The notes beneath the pieces are model-generated. The model had not been told where the DNA came from. It was given only the letters and a program-made list of their open reading frames with translations, and searched no databases. Source: Heterodera schachtii (taxonomy: Eukaryota > Nematoda > Chromadorea > Rhabditida > Heteroderidae). From it: DNA of 64,000 nucleotides. The position numbers and the translations under genes were made by a program. This document shows positions 51,447 to 64,000 of this stretch, one piece after another (position 1 is the first letter of the stretch; each line of letters begins with the position of its first letter). The DNA lies in NCBI GenBank assembly GCA_023374025.1, contig SIJG01000029.1:910342-974341 (forward strand). The letters are read 5' to 3'.

Positions 51447-53551
51447 GCAAATCTTTTTTGGTATATGAGTTGGGATTTTTACCGTACCATGTCACTTGCA
51501 ATAAATTAGCGATTTTGATTTGCTCTCCCCATTCGTTTGAAATGAATTGACGGTAATGATCCCCGTCTTTTTGAACAAATATTTTATCCATGCTCTTGGT
51601 TTTTACGGCATCTATTTTGCCATATCAGAACCCGTACCCCCGGACAAAAAAAAACCCCAAAAATTATTTTTGCTTAGTTTTGCATTTAAAATGAGGATAA
51701 ACTCGCAGTCACATTAACTTCTTTAATTACTTAATGATTGTCCTCTTTTTTTAATGAATTTTCTAAAATTTTCCTACAGCTTCTGACCAACGCAAAAGTA
51801 ACCTAAAATTTGATTGAACAACGAGACGAAAGAATGGGGAAGAAAGAAGAATTAGATTGATGAGAGAGATATTTATCATTTTGCTCTTCCCACCCCGAAA
51901 GGCATATTTCCCCTCCATGCATCCCCTCCCCTTCCTCCCCCCCCCCCCCTCTCTCTCTCCGCGCTACCTTCGCATTTAATCGGTCAGTCAGTCTTCACTC
52001 CCCTCCCTTCCCCTCCTTCCTCTCCTCCCTTCTTCGGTGTGCTCCTCCCTCCTCAATTCCTTCCCCTTCCTTTGTTTCTTCACCGGTTGGTCTTGCGTTC
52101 AACGCTCACTCTCGCCATTTCATTCCTCCCATTCTTCGGTTGGTTTTGCTGCTGATCTGTTGAAGTTGCCTCCTCTCCTCTGTCTTCCGTCCTCCTTTCT
52201 CTTCCTCCCATTCTCCGTCTCTTCTCCCAATTTCACTTCTTCTGCGGTAGGTACTCCAACCAATTTTGATCAGATCATCGGCATGAGAAGAGAAGGTTGG
52301 CTGTGCTGCTGCCCTCCCATTTGTGATTCGGTTTTTCTTTTCTAAAGACAAACACCGTTTAATCAACCCAAACGCCGCATTATCATTCGCCATTTTTCAG
52401 ACCTTATTTTCTATAATAATAATAAAAATGTTACCTCAAATATTATCAAATGTTTCTCTCTTCCAATCATTATTATTATTATTATTTGTGTGCACTATCT
52501 AACCGCACCCGACGCTATCACCAAACCAATTCCAATAATAATAATACATAAAATTCATCGCGTCAATTCATCAATTTCCAATCACTCGTGGGCAGTTAGT
52601 ATTACGAGAAGACAGAGACTGACTGCCAAATCGTCATCAGACGGAATAACTCCTCTCCATCCCGACATTGATAAAGACTGATCTCGCAGATTAGCATTTC
52701 TTCCATCACAACAATTTTTTTTATCTCCAAACAAATGTTTGTGTCTGTCGCTCTGGCCATTTAGCTGTATGAGTTCAGCAGGTATCATAAAGCTAGATTA
52801 CCAGAGCTAGAGGCGCACAACAAAGCAACGCCACCACATTCAAGTCCCCCTTCTTCATAACAAAAACATCATTTATTTGTTATTCACTTCCATTTCCATT
52901 GCGTTTTAAATGCCGTACAATTTAATTAAAATTTTCAACAATTCGTCACAGCAATGAAAGATTTCCCCACCATAATTTTCTAAAAATGATGAATTTTGGG
53001 GATTTTCTCTCCTCACTTCTTTCGCCGTCTATTAAATTTGCAGAAATGGAGCGATCTACCTGCCTATCTTTGGCTAAATCTCAATTTTCTTACCTATCCA
53101 TCATTTCTCTGTGCCATGCCGCCGTTCCCTCCCTCCCCCATTTATGGTTCGCAATTTCCATATTGACTTCTTCTGTTATCGGTTAATCTCAAACATTAAT
53201 TAATGGATAAAATTCAAGGCATTCTTACACCGTCAATTGAAAAATGCCTAATGTAAAAACTCGTGGCAAATAAATAGAATACCCAATTCATGTTTTGTGA
53301 AAAAAAAAATTGCCAATTTACTGTTTATATAGTACCAAATAATGAAAAAAAATAGTAAAACGTGAAATAAACATATTAATTAAAACGTGAAATAACTGCA
53401 CTTAAAAAGAAACGGGCAGTTATTATGCATCAAAACATTAATAATTGAATATGAAACAAAATCAAATACCGCCACTTTTTGCGAAATAAAAATAAAGGCA
53501 CATACACTGAAAAATTATAAGTCACTATGAATGAGAAATTGTAAAACGCAA

Positions 53552-54509
53552 TTATGGCAAATCCGGGAAGAACTTAAACTGGTTTCTTTTGTCCTTGACT
53601 TTTCGCAACATCACATGGCCATCCACCAATCGACCCTCGTAACCCTTAAGGGCACGCGCCACTTGCAAATACGACTTCTGTCAAAAAAGGGGAATAATTC
53701 AATTTTAAAAGGAGAATAATTCAATTTTAAAATGACCTTTTTTTGTCGTATTTTCCATAATGGTACTCACCGGCTTCTGTTTAGAGCGAAGATTGAGAAG
53801 CTCAGTAAACGTTTTTGTATTCTGTCAAAATTGAAATTATAAAATTGAATTCGTTTTTTACTTACAAGAATTTTAAATTCACGACTATCGATGAATGAAC
53901 AGAAGTGACCAAATTGGTTGAAGTCAGACAGCACCATACAAAGAAAGTCCACAATTGGAGAACGTACTTGGGCTGAAAGTCAGTAATTCGGCAAATAGAA
54001 ATAAAGTGGAAGAATTGGTATGAAAAACTGATAGCTTATGACAGTTCTATTGGCATGGTTAAAATATTTTTGAAAATACCTCTGACTAATTCGAGCATCG
54101 CCACCCTTGACATTGTCCCAATATTCGCTGCAGAAATGCGGCGGGCGTCTAAAAATGAAACATTGATGAATGAAGAATATTGCTTTTTCTTATTCAAAAG
54201 AACACCGTCGTCTTTGCTCTCAATCACAGCCATTTGTTGTTGTCGGACTAACTGTTGTTGTTGTTGAGTGTCACTGTTGGTGGAACGCACAAAATTGGCC
54301 AGACGGAGCAAAGTGTCATCCGTGACGGGAACGGGTGCTTGGAAAACGGTTGGAGTCGGAGGCGGTGAAAACGGGGAGAACGACATCGGCACGTGATAAG
54401 AAAAACGTGAATCATTTCCAATTGGCGAGAGAACGGGTGTTTGGACGGGAGTCAGAGACGTTGAAGAAGGTGACGGTAACAGACAAGACGGCATTGGCAT
54501 TGGAAACAT
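53552..54509 (-). CDS. Divergent ETS-domain transcription factor
   Basis: Four exons in phase: 54509-54080, 53972-53866, 53821-53771, 53677-53552, giving 237 residues. The N-terminal half is rich in Pro, Ser and Gln (LTPVQTPVLSP, a QQQQQ run), as expected for a regulatory region. The C-terminal 85 residues align with the ETS winged-helix fold: IVDFLCMVLSDFNQF (helix 1, usually LWQFLLELL), FIDSREFKI (usually WEFKL), NLRSKQKPKSYLQVARALKG (usually GxRKNKPxMNYxKLSRALR) and RNQFKFFPDLP at the end. The Tyr/Arg-rich recognition helix is altered (KGYEG instead of RYYY), so DNA specificity may differ or be weak. The gene is head to head with the kinase at 55132. Confidence 0.72.
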
Positions 54510-55131
54510 TTGTTATTGAATTAAATAATCAGAAAATGGGAAGAATTTAAGGTTTTGTAAGGCCGGTTTTCGGATTAATAAGTTTGTCCAAAACCAATAG
54601 AAACCTGAAAAATAATATGAATATTTTATGACTTAGAATTTTTTTTTTAGAAATTAGCAAAACAAGCAAATCAAACGCCCTCCTTTCTTTTTAAACAATG
54701 CCATCACCCATCAAATATTGTAAATGTTATGATTTGCTGAATAGCAAAAGAAAAGGTTAATCCTGTACAGGCAGGACAGGGAAAGACACATATATCCCTT
54801 GTCAAAAAAATAAAATAAAAACAGTGGGAAATTAATCTGGAAATGTATGCATGAGATGGAAAAGACCAAAAAACAATTGACAGCAACAAACCTTGGTTAA
54901 AATTGAAAAAAATTTTAAAATGTAAAATTGGCCAATTGGCGATTCGAATGGATTTGAAGCATTTGCTGATTTTCACTTTTCATCTGTATATAAATCAACG
55001 AGAAACCTCACATCTTTTCATTTTCCCATCGAAATACGAATCTTCTCTGTTTCTCTCTCACATATCCACAAAATTGTTCCGTAAGTTTTTTCCATTAAAA
55101 AAAAACATTGTCCTATTTTCTCTCTTAGCCA
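54510..55131. promoter_or_regulatory. Shared divergent upstream region of the ETS and TSSK-like genes
   Basis: 622 bp separate the two start codons. On the kinase side, a 48-nt 5' UTR intron (GTAAGT at 55081, TCTCTTAG at 55128) ends three bases before the ATG. No clear TATA or trans-splice signal was picked out. Confidence 0.35.
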
Positions 55132-56299
<1,168 letters not shown>

Positions 56300-59200
56300 T
56301 AGGCCGTGTGATGACCAATGGACAGAAGATACATTTGATAGGATTAAATCCCCCTATCTTTTGTTGTACATAGAACCTAAGCTTTTCTTCGTTTGTACAC
56401 ATACCTGTCTATAGTCTTTGTTCGTACACACATACACTTGTTAATAGGAATAATAATAATGATAAAACAAAATATTCGTTTTTGTTGAAAATAAATGTAA
56501 TATTTCCCCCTGTTTAACCACCTAATGCAATTTCTTAAAAAGCCTCCGCTGTTTTGCTTTCCGTTAAATTGCTTTCCCATTTTGGACATTCAAAAGCAAT
56601 TTCGGTTTGAATGGTGCTGCTTTTTCCTTTGCCAATTTATAATCACCACACATTGCGTTATGGCATTGTTTGGGGTGGAGTTAATGGCTTCATCCCCGAC
56701 ATTTATGGCCACGGGTCACAAGATTAATTCGGATAAACCTATAACGATTTCCATGTTTTGGCGTTTATCCGAAAAGAATGAGTTGGATGGAGTCCATTGT
56801 GTATTGTTTTGTTTGTTGTTTTGTTTACTCAGTGCTCTTCTCGGATATTAAAACGTGGTTTCAAGAATTGCTCATGACGGATTGAATGATCCAATCCGTC
56901 ACTTTGTGTGAACAAATAACAACAGCGATTCCTTTCTGTCCGTTTGTCTGTTGATGGATTGGTCGGATCGGAGAGCCCTCGGGGGACGGACAAATGCCCC
57001 CCCCCCCCCCGACAGAGTCCGTTGGCCGCAAATTTATTGCAAAAAAGCGACTTTTGTGTGTGTGGGAAATAGCAGAGAAATGATGGCACTAATCATTTCT
57101 TGGCATTTTACATTTCAAAAGTGAAAAATAAATACATAAAAATAATTTTTCCATCCGATGGCCATCGATTGGGCTTTATCATCCTCCAATCCCTCCACTT
57201 CACCCTCCCTTCAGAATACAATCCGCTCACCATTGAGCTCATGAGGACCAAATCAAACACAGAACAAGGCACCCCCCCCCCCCCCCCCCCCCCCCCCCAA
57301 TTTCCCCTTTACCCCCCCCCCCCACATTTCTCATCCACCCAATTCTTGCCGATGGAAATCCTCCTCAAACCTCATCAATCCCTTCCTTCATTCCCCTTAA
57401 TTTAATTTCCCGTCCGTTCTTCCCACTTGGCCAATTGCATTGGCACTTCACTCCCCCCCCCCCCCCTCCCTCCGCCCCGCTCATTTTCTGTGTCCACTCT
57501 CTCCCCTTCTCTCTGACTTACCCAATCTTTGGGCATCAATCCCCAAAGTGAAGAAGGGAGGGGAGGAGGGGAAGGGTCAAAGCATTCGCTTAAACATTTT
57601 CAATTGGGGAAAAGTCGGAAAATCCAATGATTAGAAAGTCGAGAATAAGAAAATGCTTAACATTGGATAATTTTTTGTTTTGTTTATTCCTTTTTCTTTC
57701 CTTTGCAGCCAAAAACGCATCAAATTTGTGAAAATCGATTCTCTTTCCGTATGAATCCATCATCCGGCGGAAACAACAAATATATGACACCGATAAATTC
57801 TCTTTTCCCCATGAGCAAGCATAAAACTTGCACCATCACTGCTCCCCCGGGGACCCCTCCCCCATTTCCCTCCGTTTCCCCCCTCTTTTTCCTTCTTCGC
57901 CCTTTTCCTCTTTGCTTCCTTCTTCGGTGACTTTTCAATGTGTGGGGGATGACTCTTTCATGTCCCCCCCCCACCCCCCCCCCATTTTCCTCTCTCCCCC
58001 CAGGGCACCTCTCTTTTGGCAGAGTTTGCACTTTTCATTCATTCATTCATTCGTTCGGCAGCTTCGTGTTGGTCTGTGGCCAGAGGCAGCTGAATTTGGT
58101 GCCTTCTGCTGGTGGTTCTTCGTCCGACTCTTTTCCCCCCCCCCCCCTCCCCTTCCTTACATGGCACTCCCACCGGCCGCTGCTTGGCCCCTTTCCTTCC
58201 TGGGCATTCCCTCGGGGCAAATGCTTCTCCCCCCGGCTCCCACTTCATTTCACACTCTCCGCGCCGTCGTCGCCAAAACAATGAGGGCACCGGCGGGGGG
58301 AGGGGAGAGGAGGAGGGAGGGAAGGGAAGGGCAGTTTTCTCCCCCTCCCCCGCCCCCCTCTCTTTCCCATCTTTTCCTTCCTTCCTCTTGCAATTCTTTT
58401 GCTTTTCGTCTCTCTTTTACTCCTTCTTTTTTTAAAATATTTATGTAAATATTTAATTTTTTATCTTTTTTTGTATTTATAGTAAAAGCAAAAACATTTT
58501 AAACCGCGCCAAAAATTGTTTGCGCCGCCATTCTTTGGGCTAATGGTTTAATTAATCGCATTTATTGGCCACTCCCCCCCCCCCGGTAAAGCTCCTCATT
58601 CTCGAGCAATCGTTGTTTTCCGTCATCATCGGCTGTTTACACAATAATTCTTGTCCCCCCCCCCTCCCAAATCGATCATTTTTCTCTCTCCAAAAGTGCC
58701 AACTTTTTCCTCGCTTTTCCAAATTTGCCTATTTCCATTGATTATTTATTTGGCTTTTCCCCGAGGGCATTTTCCATTTGTTTTGCTTCTCGGTTCACTA
58801 ATAGCAGTTCTCGAAAGACCAAAAGCCTAAAAGCATAAGAAATTGGCGAGGAATTTGCAGGACAAGAAATAAATTAAGTCGGGTCAGAAGGGGGGGAAAC
58901 AAATGTTTATGAAATTTATTGGTGCTTCCCCTCCCCCCGAGGGATGTGACAGTTTTAGGACGAAAATTGGGACAAATTCCAACTCAAAGAAGCGGTAACA
59001 TTGACGAATTGACTCACATCATTTGTCAGACACATTTTTCATTGTCCACGACTCTCTCTCTCTCCCGCCTTTCCTTTTGGGTTAATTACCAAAAATTCCT
59101 TTCTGATGAATGAGAGTCTTAATTACTATAATTAGCAGCTGAAGGATAGTTGTGGAGATCTCGAGACTGGACACTTTCATTTTGACTATTAAATGAAAAA

Positions 59201-59349
59201 GCAAATTCATTTTTTAGGTTTTGCAACTGTTTGGGGTGCATCCCCACACACATTCACTGCACATTTCCCAATTTACACGCCGATCTCATCGCCTCCCTCC
59301 GCCCGCTGCCTTTCTCCTGCCACCATCCCAATTAGTCATTTTTTGTTGG
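56300..59349. other. Intergenic or 5' region with long homopolymers
   Basis: Contains the TSSK 3' region and many poly-C or poly-G runs. An acceptor TTTGCAG at about 57709, followed by open frame to about 57940 (PKTHQICENRFSFRMNPS), could be an upstream exon of the gene starting at 59350, but no donor or start ties it in. Confidence 0.4.
57272..57298. repeat. 27-nt poly-C tract
   Basis: The longest homopolymer in the window, followed eight AT/C bases later by another C run of about ten. Confidence 0.95.
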
Positions 59350-62300
59350 ATGTTAACGACCTCTTCCCCCTCCTCTTCCTCCTCCTCCTCCCCCGCTTCT
59401 TCCTCCTCCTCCTCCCCCGCTTCTTCCTCAGTCCCTCCACCTCCGCTTCCTCCGACCACGACTTCCTCCTCTCCCTCCGCTTCTTCTTCATTTCCTTCTG
59501 CAGCTCTTCCGCCATTTGATCGTTCCCCTCCCGCTTCTCCTTCCTCTTCCGCTGAAGTTGTCGTTGTGCCGATTTGGCACGACGGTGTTGGCACATCAAT
59601 GAAGCAGCAGCCGACGACGATGGAGCCAATTCCGGAGGATGAAGAAGAAAACGGTAAATAATAAATGAAGGAGAAAACGGCAAATAATATAATAAATAGG
59701 GTTTAATATAATGGCTACCATCAACAAAAATTCAAAAATTTTCAATCATGTATATTTTTTTTTACCAAATACTGCATTTTTATAAAACTTTATCCACTTA
59801 AAAATGTCAAGTTTAATTCAGTTATCTCTCCAAGCACCTCCTCCTTCATGGATCATTCGGCTGCTAATGAGGGCCGAAATGCAACAGCGGCGGCAACAAC
59901 TGATCAGCCGCCCCTTTCGGCACGGTCTCCGTCCCCGCCGGTGTCTCCGCCATTCGAAGATGGTGGTCATCTCCCACATTCCCCTTCTCACACTGCTCAT
60001 GATGGCACTGATGGCGGCATGGACACGGAAAGCGGCGTGGCCAAACGAATAACGGAATCAAAACGGAGACTGAGGGAAGTGTACACGACGGAAGAGATCG
60101 ACACTTTGGTCAGGTGAGTTGGGGGGGGGGGGGTTGGCACTTCGCCGCCGCCCTGAAAAGGGACAGCCCCAATTTCCAATTTGCCCCAATTAATTTTGTG
60201 ATGTTTTTGCTTTTGTCTTTCCTTTTGCCTCGCATTCATTTTTTTCCTAATTTTAATTATCTTTATAAAAACTCTACACAATATTTGCTACATTTGCTCG
60301 CTTTTTATTGGCGAATCAAATGAGGTGGGAGAGAATTGGGGGAATATGCGAAAAATGAATGAGAGGGGAGAGAGAGAGGCAATGATGGGAGGGGAGGGGG
60401 GGGGGACGTGAAATGGGCGGAAACGAGGACAATTGGGCGGGGGCGAGGCGAATTGTGCACATTGATGGGATGGGATGGACCCGCCGAACTCTGCCGCCAC
60501 TGAGTGACGGGCGAATGAATGAGGGAACTTTTGGAATCGAATTGGACGGACGGACAGCGCGAAGCGATGAGCGCCGAATTGCAAGTCGAAACAAATGCCC
60601 CCCCTCTAATAAAATAATAATTATCTAATTACCAAAAGAAAATGTAATTATGGAATTGGTGGTCAGCCGATGAGTGTTTGGGGCAAAGGAAAAGCGAAGC
60701 GATCGATCGATCAGTTGGCCACCGGCGGAGAGAGAGAGAGAGACCCTTTCTTTGGCCACAAAACTTTCTTTATGTCCACTCATTCGCTCGCCACTTTGCT
60801 GCTCCTTATTTACCGAAAAGCCGCACCGCCGTCGCCGTTTTGGCTTTTCCTCCCCTGCCCATTCCCCAACAACCGCCACTCCGCTTTTATTTGCCCACCT
60901 CTTCTCCTCCCAAATCGTGCCCTCTGACTTTTGTCTTGCGCATCCTTTCCCTCTCTCCCTTTTCCCTCTCCCTTTTCCATCTTTTCCTCTTTCTTCCCCT
61001 CGCCATCTCTCCCATTTCATTTAACTATATTTTTGTCCCTCCTTCTGTCTGCTGCTCTCCTCTTCCTTCGTTATCTCTCATCTCCACTTTTCAACCCATT
61101 CACTTCACTTTGGTTTTTCCGTGTTCAATTCACTTCCATGTCAATTTATGTGTCGGCACTGATCAGTGATGTGTTTTTTAAATATTTGAACGCTCTTTTT
61201 CGACATTTTGAGTGTAATTGATATGGTTTGTATCCTCCCCCCCTTCCCCTGATATCCCTCCTCTCCCTCTGGATATCTTCGTCGTACACTTCCCCCCCCC
61301 CCCACCGTCGGACATTCCCTTTCATCTTTCCCGTCCCATAACCCCCCCCCCCCTTTTTCTTTCCGATGGACATTTTTATGTCCCCTTTTGTTGTCTATTT
61401 TCGTCAAATTTAGCACAAAAACATCTTGAATTTCTGCTGTGAAGTCATTGAACATAGCTCATCATCCATCGTCTTCTTCTTATGGCGATTTCCCTGCTGA
61501 ATTTGGTGTCAATTGCACTTTCCCCCCCCCCCCACCCATTTTTCCCTCAAATTAAATCCCCCATTGGATTTTCTCTCTCCGCTTCCAATTTATCCATCCC
61601 CGGGGAATAATTTCTGCACACTTTTGCTTAATGTAATTGTGCAAATTCCAATAATAATATTAATAATAATTTAATGTTTCCGTCAAAATCTTCTCATTGA
61701 CAGTCCATTCTTTCTTTTTTCTTTTCCTTTTTTCTATTATTTTTGTCTTTCTCTCCATGCCAATTTAAGTATTTCAAATTCAAAAATTCATTCTCCTAAA
61801 GCATTTTCGCTCTTTTGCTTTTTGATCACCACCTTTTTGATTAACCGTCGTTTAAAACCCCAAATAAATTTCCCATTACCAAGTAAATAATTCCCCCCCC
61901 CCCCCTCATCAATGCTTTTAATATGGAAATACATGCCAAATGGAGCGGGAGGGGGGGGGGGGGGGGAGGAGATAAACGAAGACGAATCGAAGAACGGATG
62001 AGAGAAGGGAGGACGACGGACGAGAAGGGGGGCTTTAACGGGAGAATGGTTGGGCTGAATGGCTGGGAATGAATGCTTTATTCATTGGACGAGGAATGAT
62101 GGGGTGAATAATGCAAATCGGATTGGGGGTAGGGAGAGGAGGAAAATGGGACGGAAAGAAACGCGAACAGACAGAAGAGAGAAAGAGACGAAGAATTTGG
62201 GCGAGGGGGGGGGGGGGGTCAGCAAAATTCGACAAAATTTAAATCGAAAAACCCAAATTAAGTGCCATTGGGTCGTCGGCGAGATTGAATTTGCAGGTTC

Positions 62301-64000
62301 GAGAATCCTGGGCCAAAAAACTCGACCGCACACATAATCGATTGGAACAGAGAAAGTCTCAAAAGGTTTTTCTGATCACCGCTGTATAGTCGCGAAATTG
62401 GAGTGCTCGTAAACCATCAGCAATCTTTCCCGAATGATTGGCAATTTGCCATTTAATTAGCCGATTAATTATTCCCCCCCCCCCTTCTCATCCTCCCCTT
62501 TTTTTCCCTTTCCCACGATTATTCTCCCGCATTTTATTTCCCAATCAATCTTTTTATCTTCTCACTCTCTTTCTGTGGCCATTTCCCTCCTCCCCCCCCC
62601 CTTTTTTTTCCTCCTCATTTCTCTGTGTTTGCTTTAGTGTGGTTTTTCATTACCTTGTGTTACCCCCCCCCCCAAATGATTCATTCATTTTGTTGCCTTT
62701 TGTCCGCTAATTGTCCATTTGTCCGATTGATTGAATTTTGGTTTCTTTTTGTCCATTTTTTGCTCATTTTTTTGGCCAATCCTTCCTAAATGAGAAATTA
62801 TTGCGCTACCATTTGTCAATTGAAAATTTAAATTGGAAATTGAATCGCAAAGAAATTAAAAATTAAATTATAAATATTTTTTTTTCTTCATTTTAATCAC
62901 AATTTAAATTTTTCCGTTTATTTTCAGCACTTTGCCCAAGGATTCTGTGCCCGTGGAATGGGAACATTTTTCCGCCAAGGAAGTCATCGTCGATCCGAAG
63001 TAAATTTTGGGAAATTGCCCAGGGCAATTCACACAAATTGAACATCCGAAAGTTCTCCTGCTGTGGTCAACGGACTGCGAAGCAAATCGTTGCATTAAAT
63101 TAGCTCAATTTGTTGTAGCAATTCCTCCAAAAGTGCAATTGCAATTTTCGGGGGGGGGGGGGGGGGGGGAAAGATCAAAGAAAACAAACAAAATGTAATG
63201 GAAAAACAATGCTTTAAGAATGGCACACACTTATGTGACTGAATTGGCCGGCGGCATTCCGTCCGCTCGCGGCACAAAATATTCCTACACTTATGAGTCC
63301 CGAGTTGAGGAGGAGGGGAACAACGAATTGTTGGAACAGAGCCAACGAAGGCGGGAGGAGACGGACGAGGAGGAGATGAAGCAGCAACAGAAGCAGCAGC
63401 AACAGCCGATCACCGAGTTGAGGAGGGAAGAGGAGGAGCACGAGTTGGGCAGGGAATTGAGGAGAGGGGAGGACGGCACGGAAAGACACTGCACATCCAC
63501 GCAAAAAGTAGGCAGAGAAGCAGAGCGACGATCGATTTGAGATCGGACAATGCCCTTTTTTTGCTTACTGAAGATCACCCGAGTGACCAAAATCACCACG
63601 ACAAGGCAAGTGAAACAAATCCCGGTGAATCCGGCCGACGTTTTCTTCGACGCGGACGGAAATCCAATTCTGAACGGATTTGATGGTGATCAGCAGCATA
63701 TAATGCTTTATTGATCAGTGTTGTGGTTCAGCACAGAACATTTCGGCCAGCCCGGACGACGACTTCGGCGCGGCGATGGACGGCTCCGTCGGCATCGACC
63801 TGTCCCGGACGTACATCTCGGAGAGCGAGCAGTACTTCAGCTCCCCACAGACCAGCAGCTCCACCGCCCCGCATGGTTCCCAAAGCGTTTCACCGCCCAG
63901 CGGTGCCAATGACAAACATTTCTTCACGGGTTTGCCTTTTGGTTCACTGTGCCGCTCAATCGCATCACTTTGTGTCCTTTCTCAGCAACGCCTGGGGCAC
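59350..64000 (+). CDS. Unrecognised disordered protein, at least seven exons, 3' end outside window
   Basis: Exons in phase: 59350-59653, 59822-60113, 62928-62999, 63219-63507, 63574-63685, 63732-63929 and from 63986 onward. The first two exons are Ser/Pro/Thr-rich and end with MDTESGVAKRITESKRRLRE and VYTTEEIDTLVR. Later exons read STLPKDSVPVEWEHFSAKE, TYVTELAGGIPSARGTKYSY, a Gln/Glu/Arg-rich stretch, then ITRVTKITTTRQVKQIPVNP and DVFFDADGNPILNGFD, and an Asp/Ser-rich part. The repeated T-[KR]-x-[VI] pattern followed by a proline-type linker is reminiscent of tails of large cytoskeletal adaptors, but I could not name the family. The ATG at 59350 may not be the true start. Intron 2 is 2.8 kb of low-complexity sequence with many poly-C/G runs. 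Confidence 0.65.

Larger units (their letters stand above)
50634..53551. other. Intergenic region with inverted-repeat and tRNA-like elements
   Basis: Contains the MITE-like element (50960-51262) and the minus-strand tRNA-like element (51386-51446). From about 51890 to 52260 it is pyrimidine-rich with poly-C. 52360-53530 is AT-rich. Short ORFs at 52490-52788 exist on both strands but lack splice partners. No gene supported. Confidence 0.5.

Noticed and set aside
52490..52788. Short ORFs on both strands
   Set aside because: No splice partners or family resemblance; AT-rich intergenic setting.
57703..57930. Upstream exon of the gene at 59350
   Set aside because: Acceptor present, but no donor or phase link to the next exon.

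Overview
The window is eukaryotic and almost certainly from a nematode. Genes are split by many short introns (about 42-110 nt, with some of several kb). There is a ground-like (grl) gene, a family known only from nematodes. The rest is a typical worm set: tensin, ARL13B, eIF2-alpha, catalase, an ETS factor and a testis-type kinase. Two clean GC-AG introns (catalase, tensin) and a bacterial-looking hydrolase that carries introns would fit a plant-parasitic tylenchid such as a cyst nematode. That last step is inference, not proof. Exon chains below were built by hand from splice sites and reading phase; nearly every join was checked for phase.

Layout. 1-3334 (-): last exons visible of a Ser/Gln-rich protein running off the left edge. 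3335-14087: about 10.7 kb of low-complexity sequence, polypurine/polypyrimidine tracts and poly-G/poly-C runs, with no convincing gene apart from one weak secreted-peptide candidate. 14088-29510 (+): a very large tensin (phosphatase-like and C2 domains, long disordered middle, SH2, PTB). 31107-33432 (+): ARL13B-like ciliary GTPase with a repeat-rich tail. 34148-37622 (-): ground-like protein interrupted by a large Cys-Gly-Gln repeat. 38092-38368 (+): small ORF broken at a poly-C run. 39294-41420 (-): eIF2-alpha. 42197-43192 (-): Fic-domain gene broken by a 475-bp foldback element. 43302-44274: small hypothetical exons. 45229-48228 (+): catalase. 48610-50633 (-): dienelactone-hydrolase-type alpha/beta hydrolase. 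50960-51262: MITE-like inverted repeat. 53552-54509 (-): divergent ETS factor. 55132-56299 (+): TSSK-like kinase, head to head with the ETS gene. 59350-64000 (+): at least seven exons of an unrecognised protein running off the right edge.

The window has two kinds of sequence. The flanks (about 1-37.7 kb and 51.8-64 kb) are rich in 8-27-nt G or C homopolymers and in the palindrome TGATCA. The middle (about 38.5-51.8 kb) is AT-rich, holds compact conserved genes and carries the visible mobile or tRNA-like elements. The genes do not form one pathway. Tensin (adhesion and signalling), ARL13B (cilia) and the ground-like protein (secreted) are all plausible in sensory or epidermal cells, but the sequence does not show that they act together.
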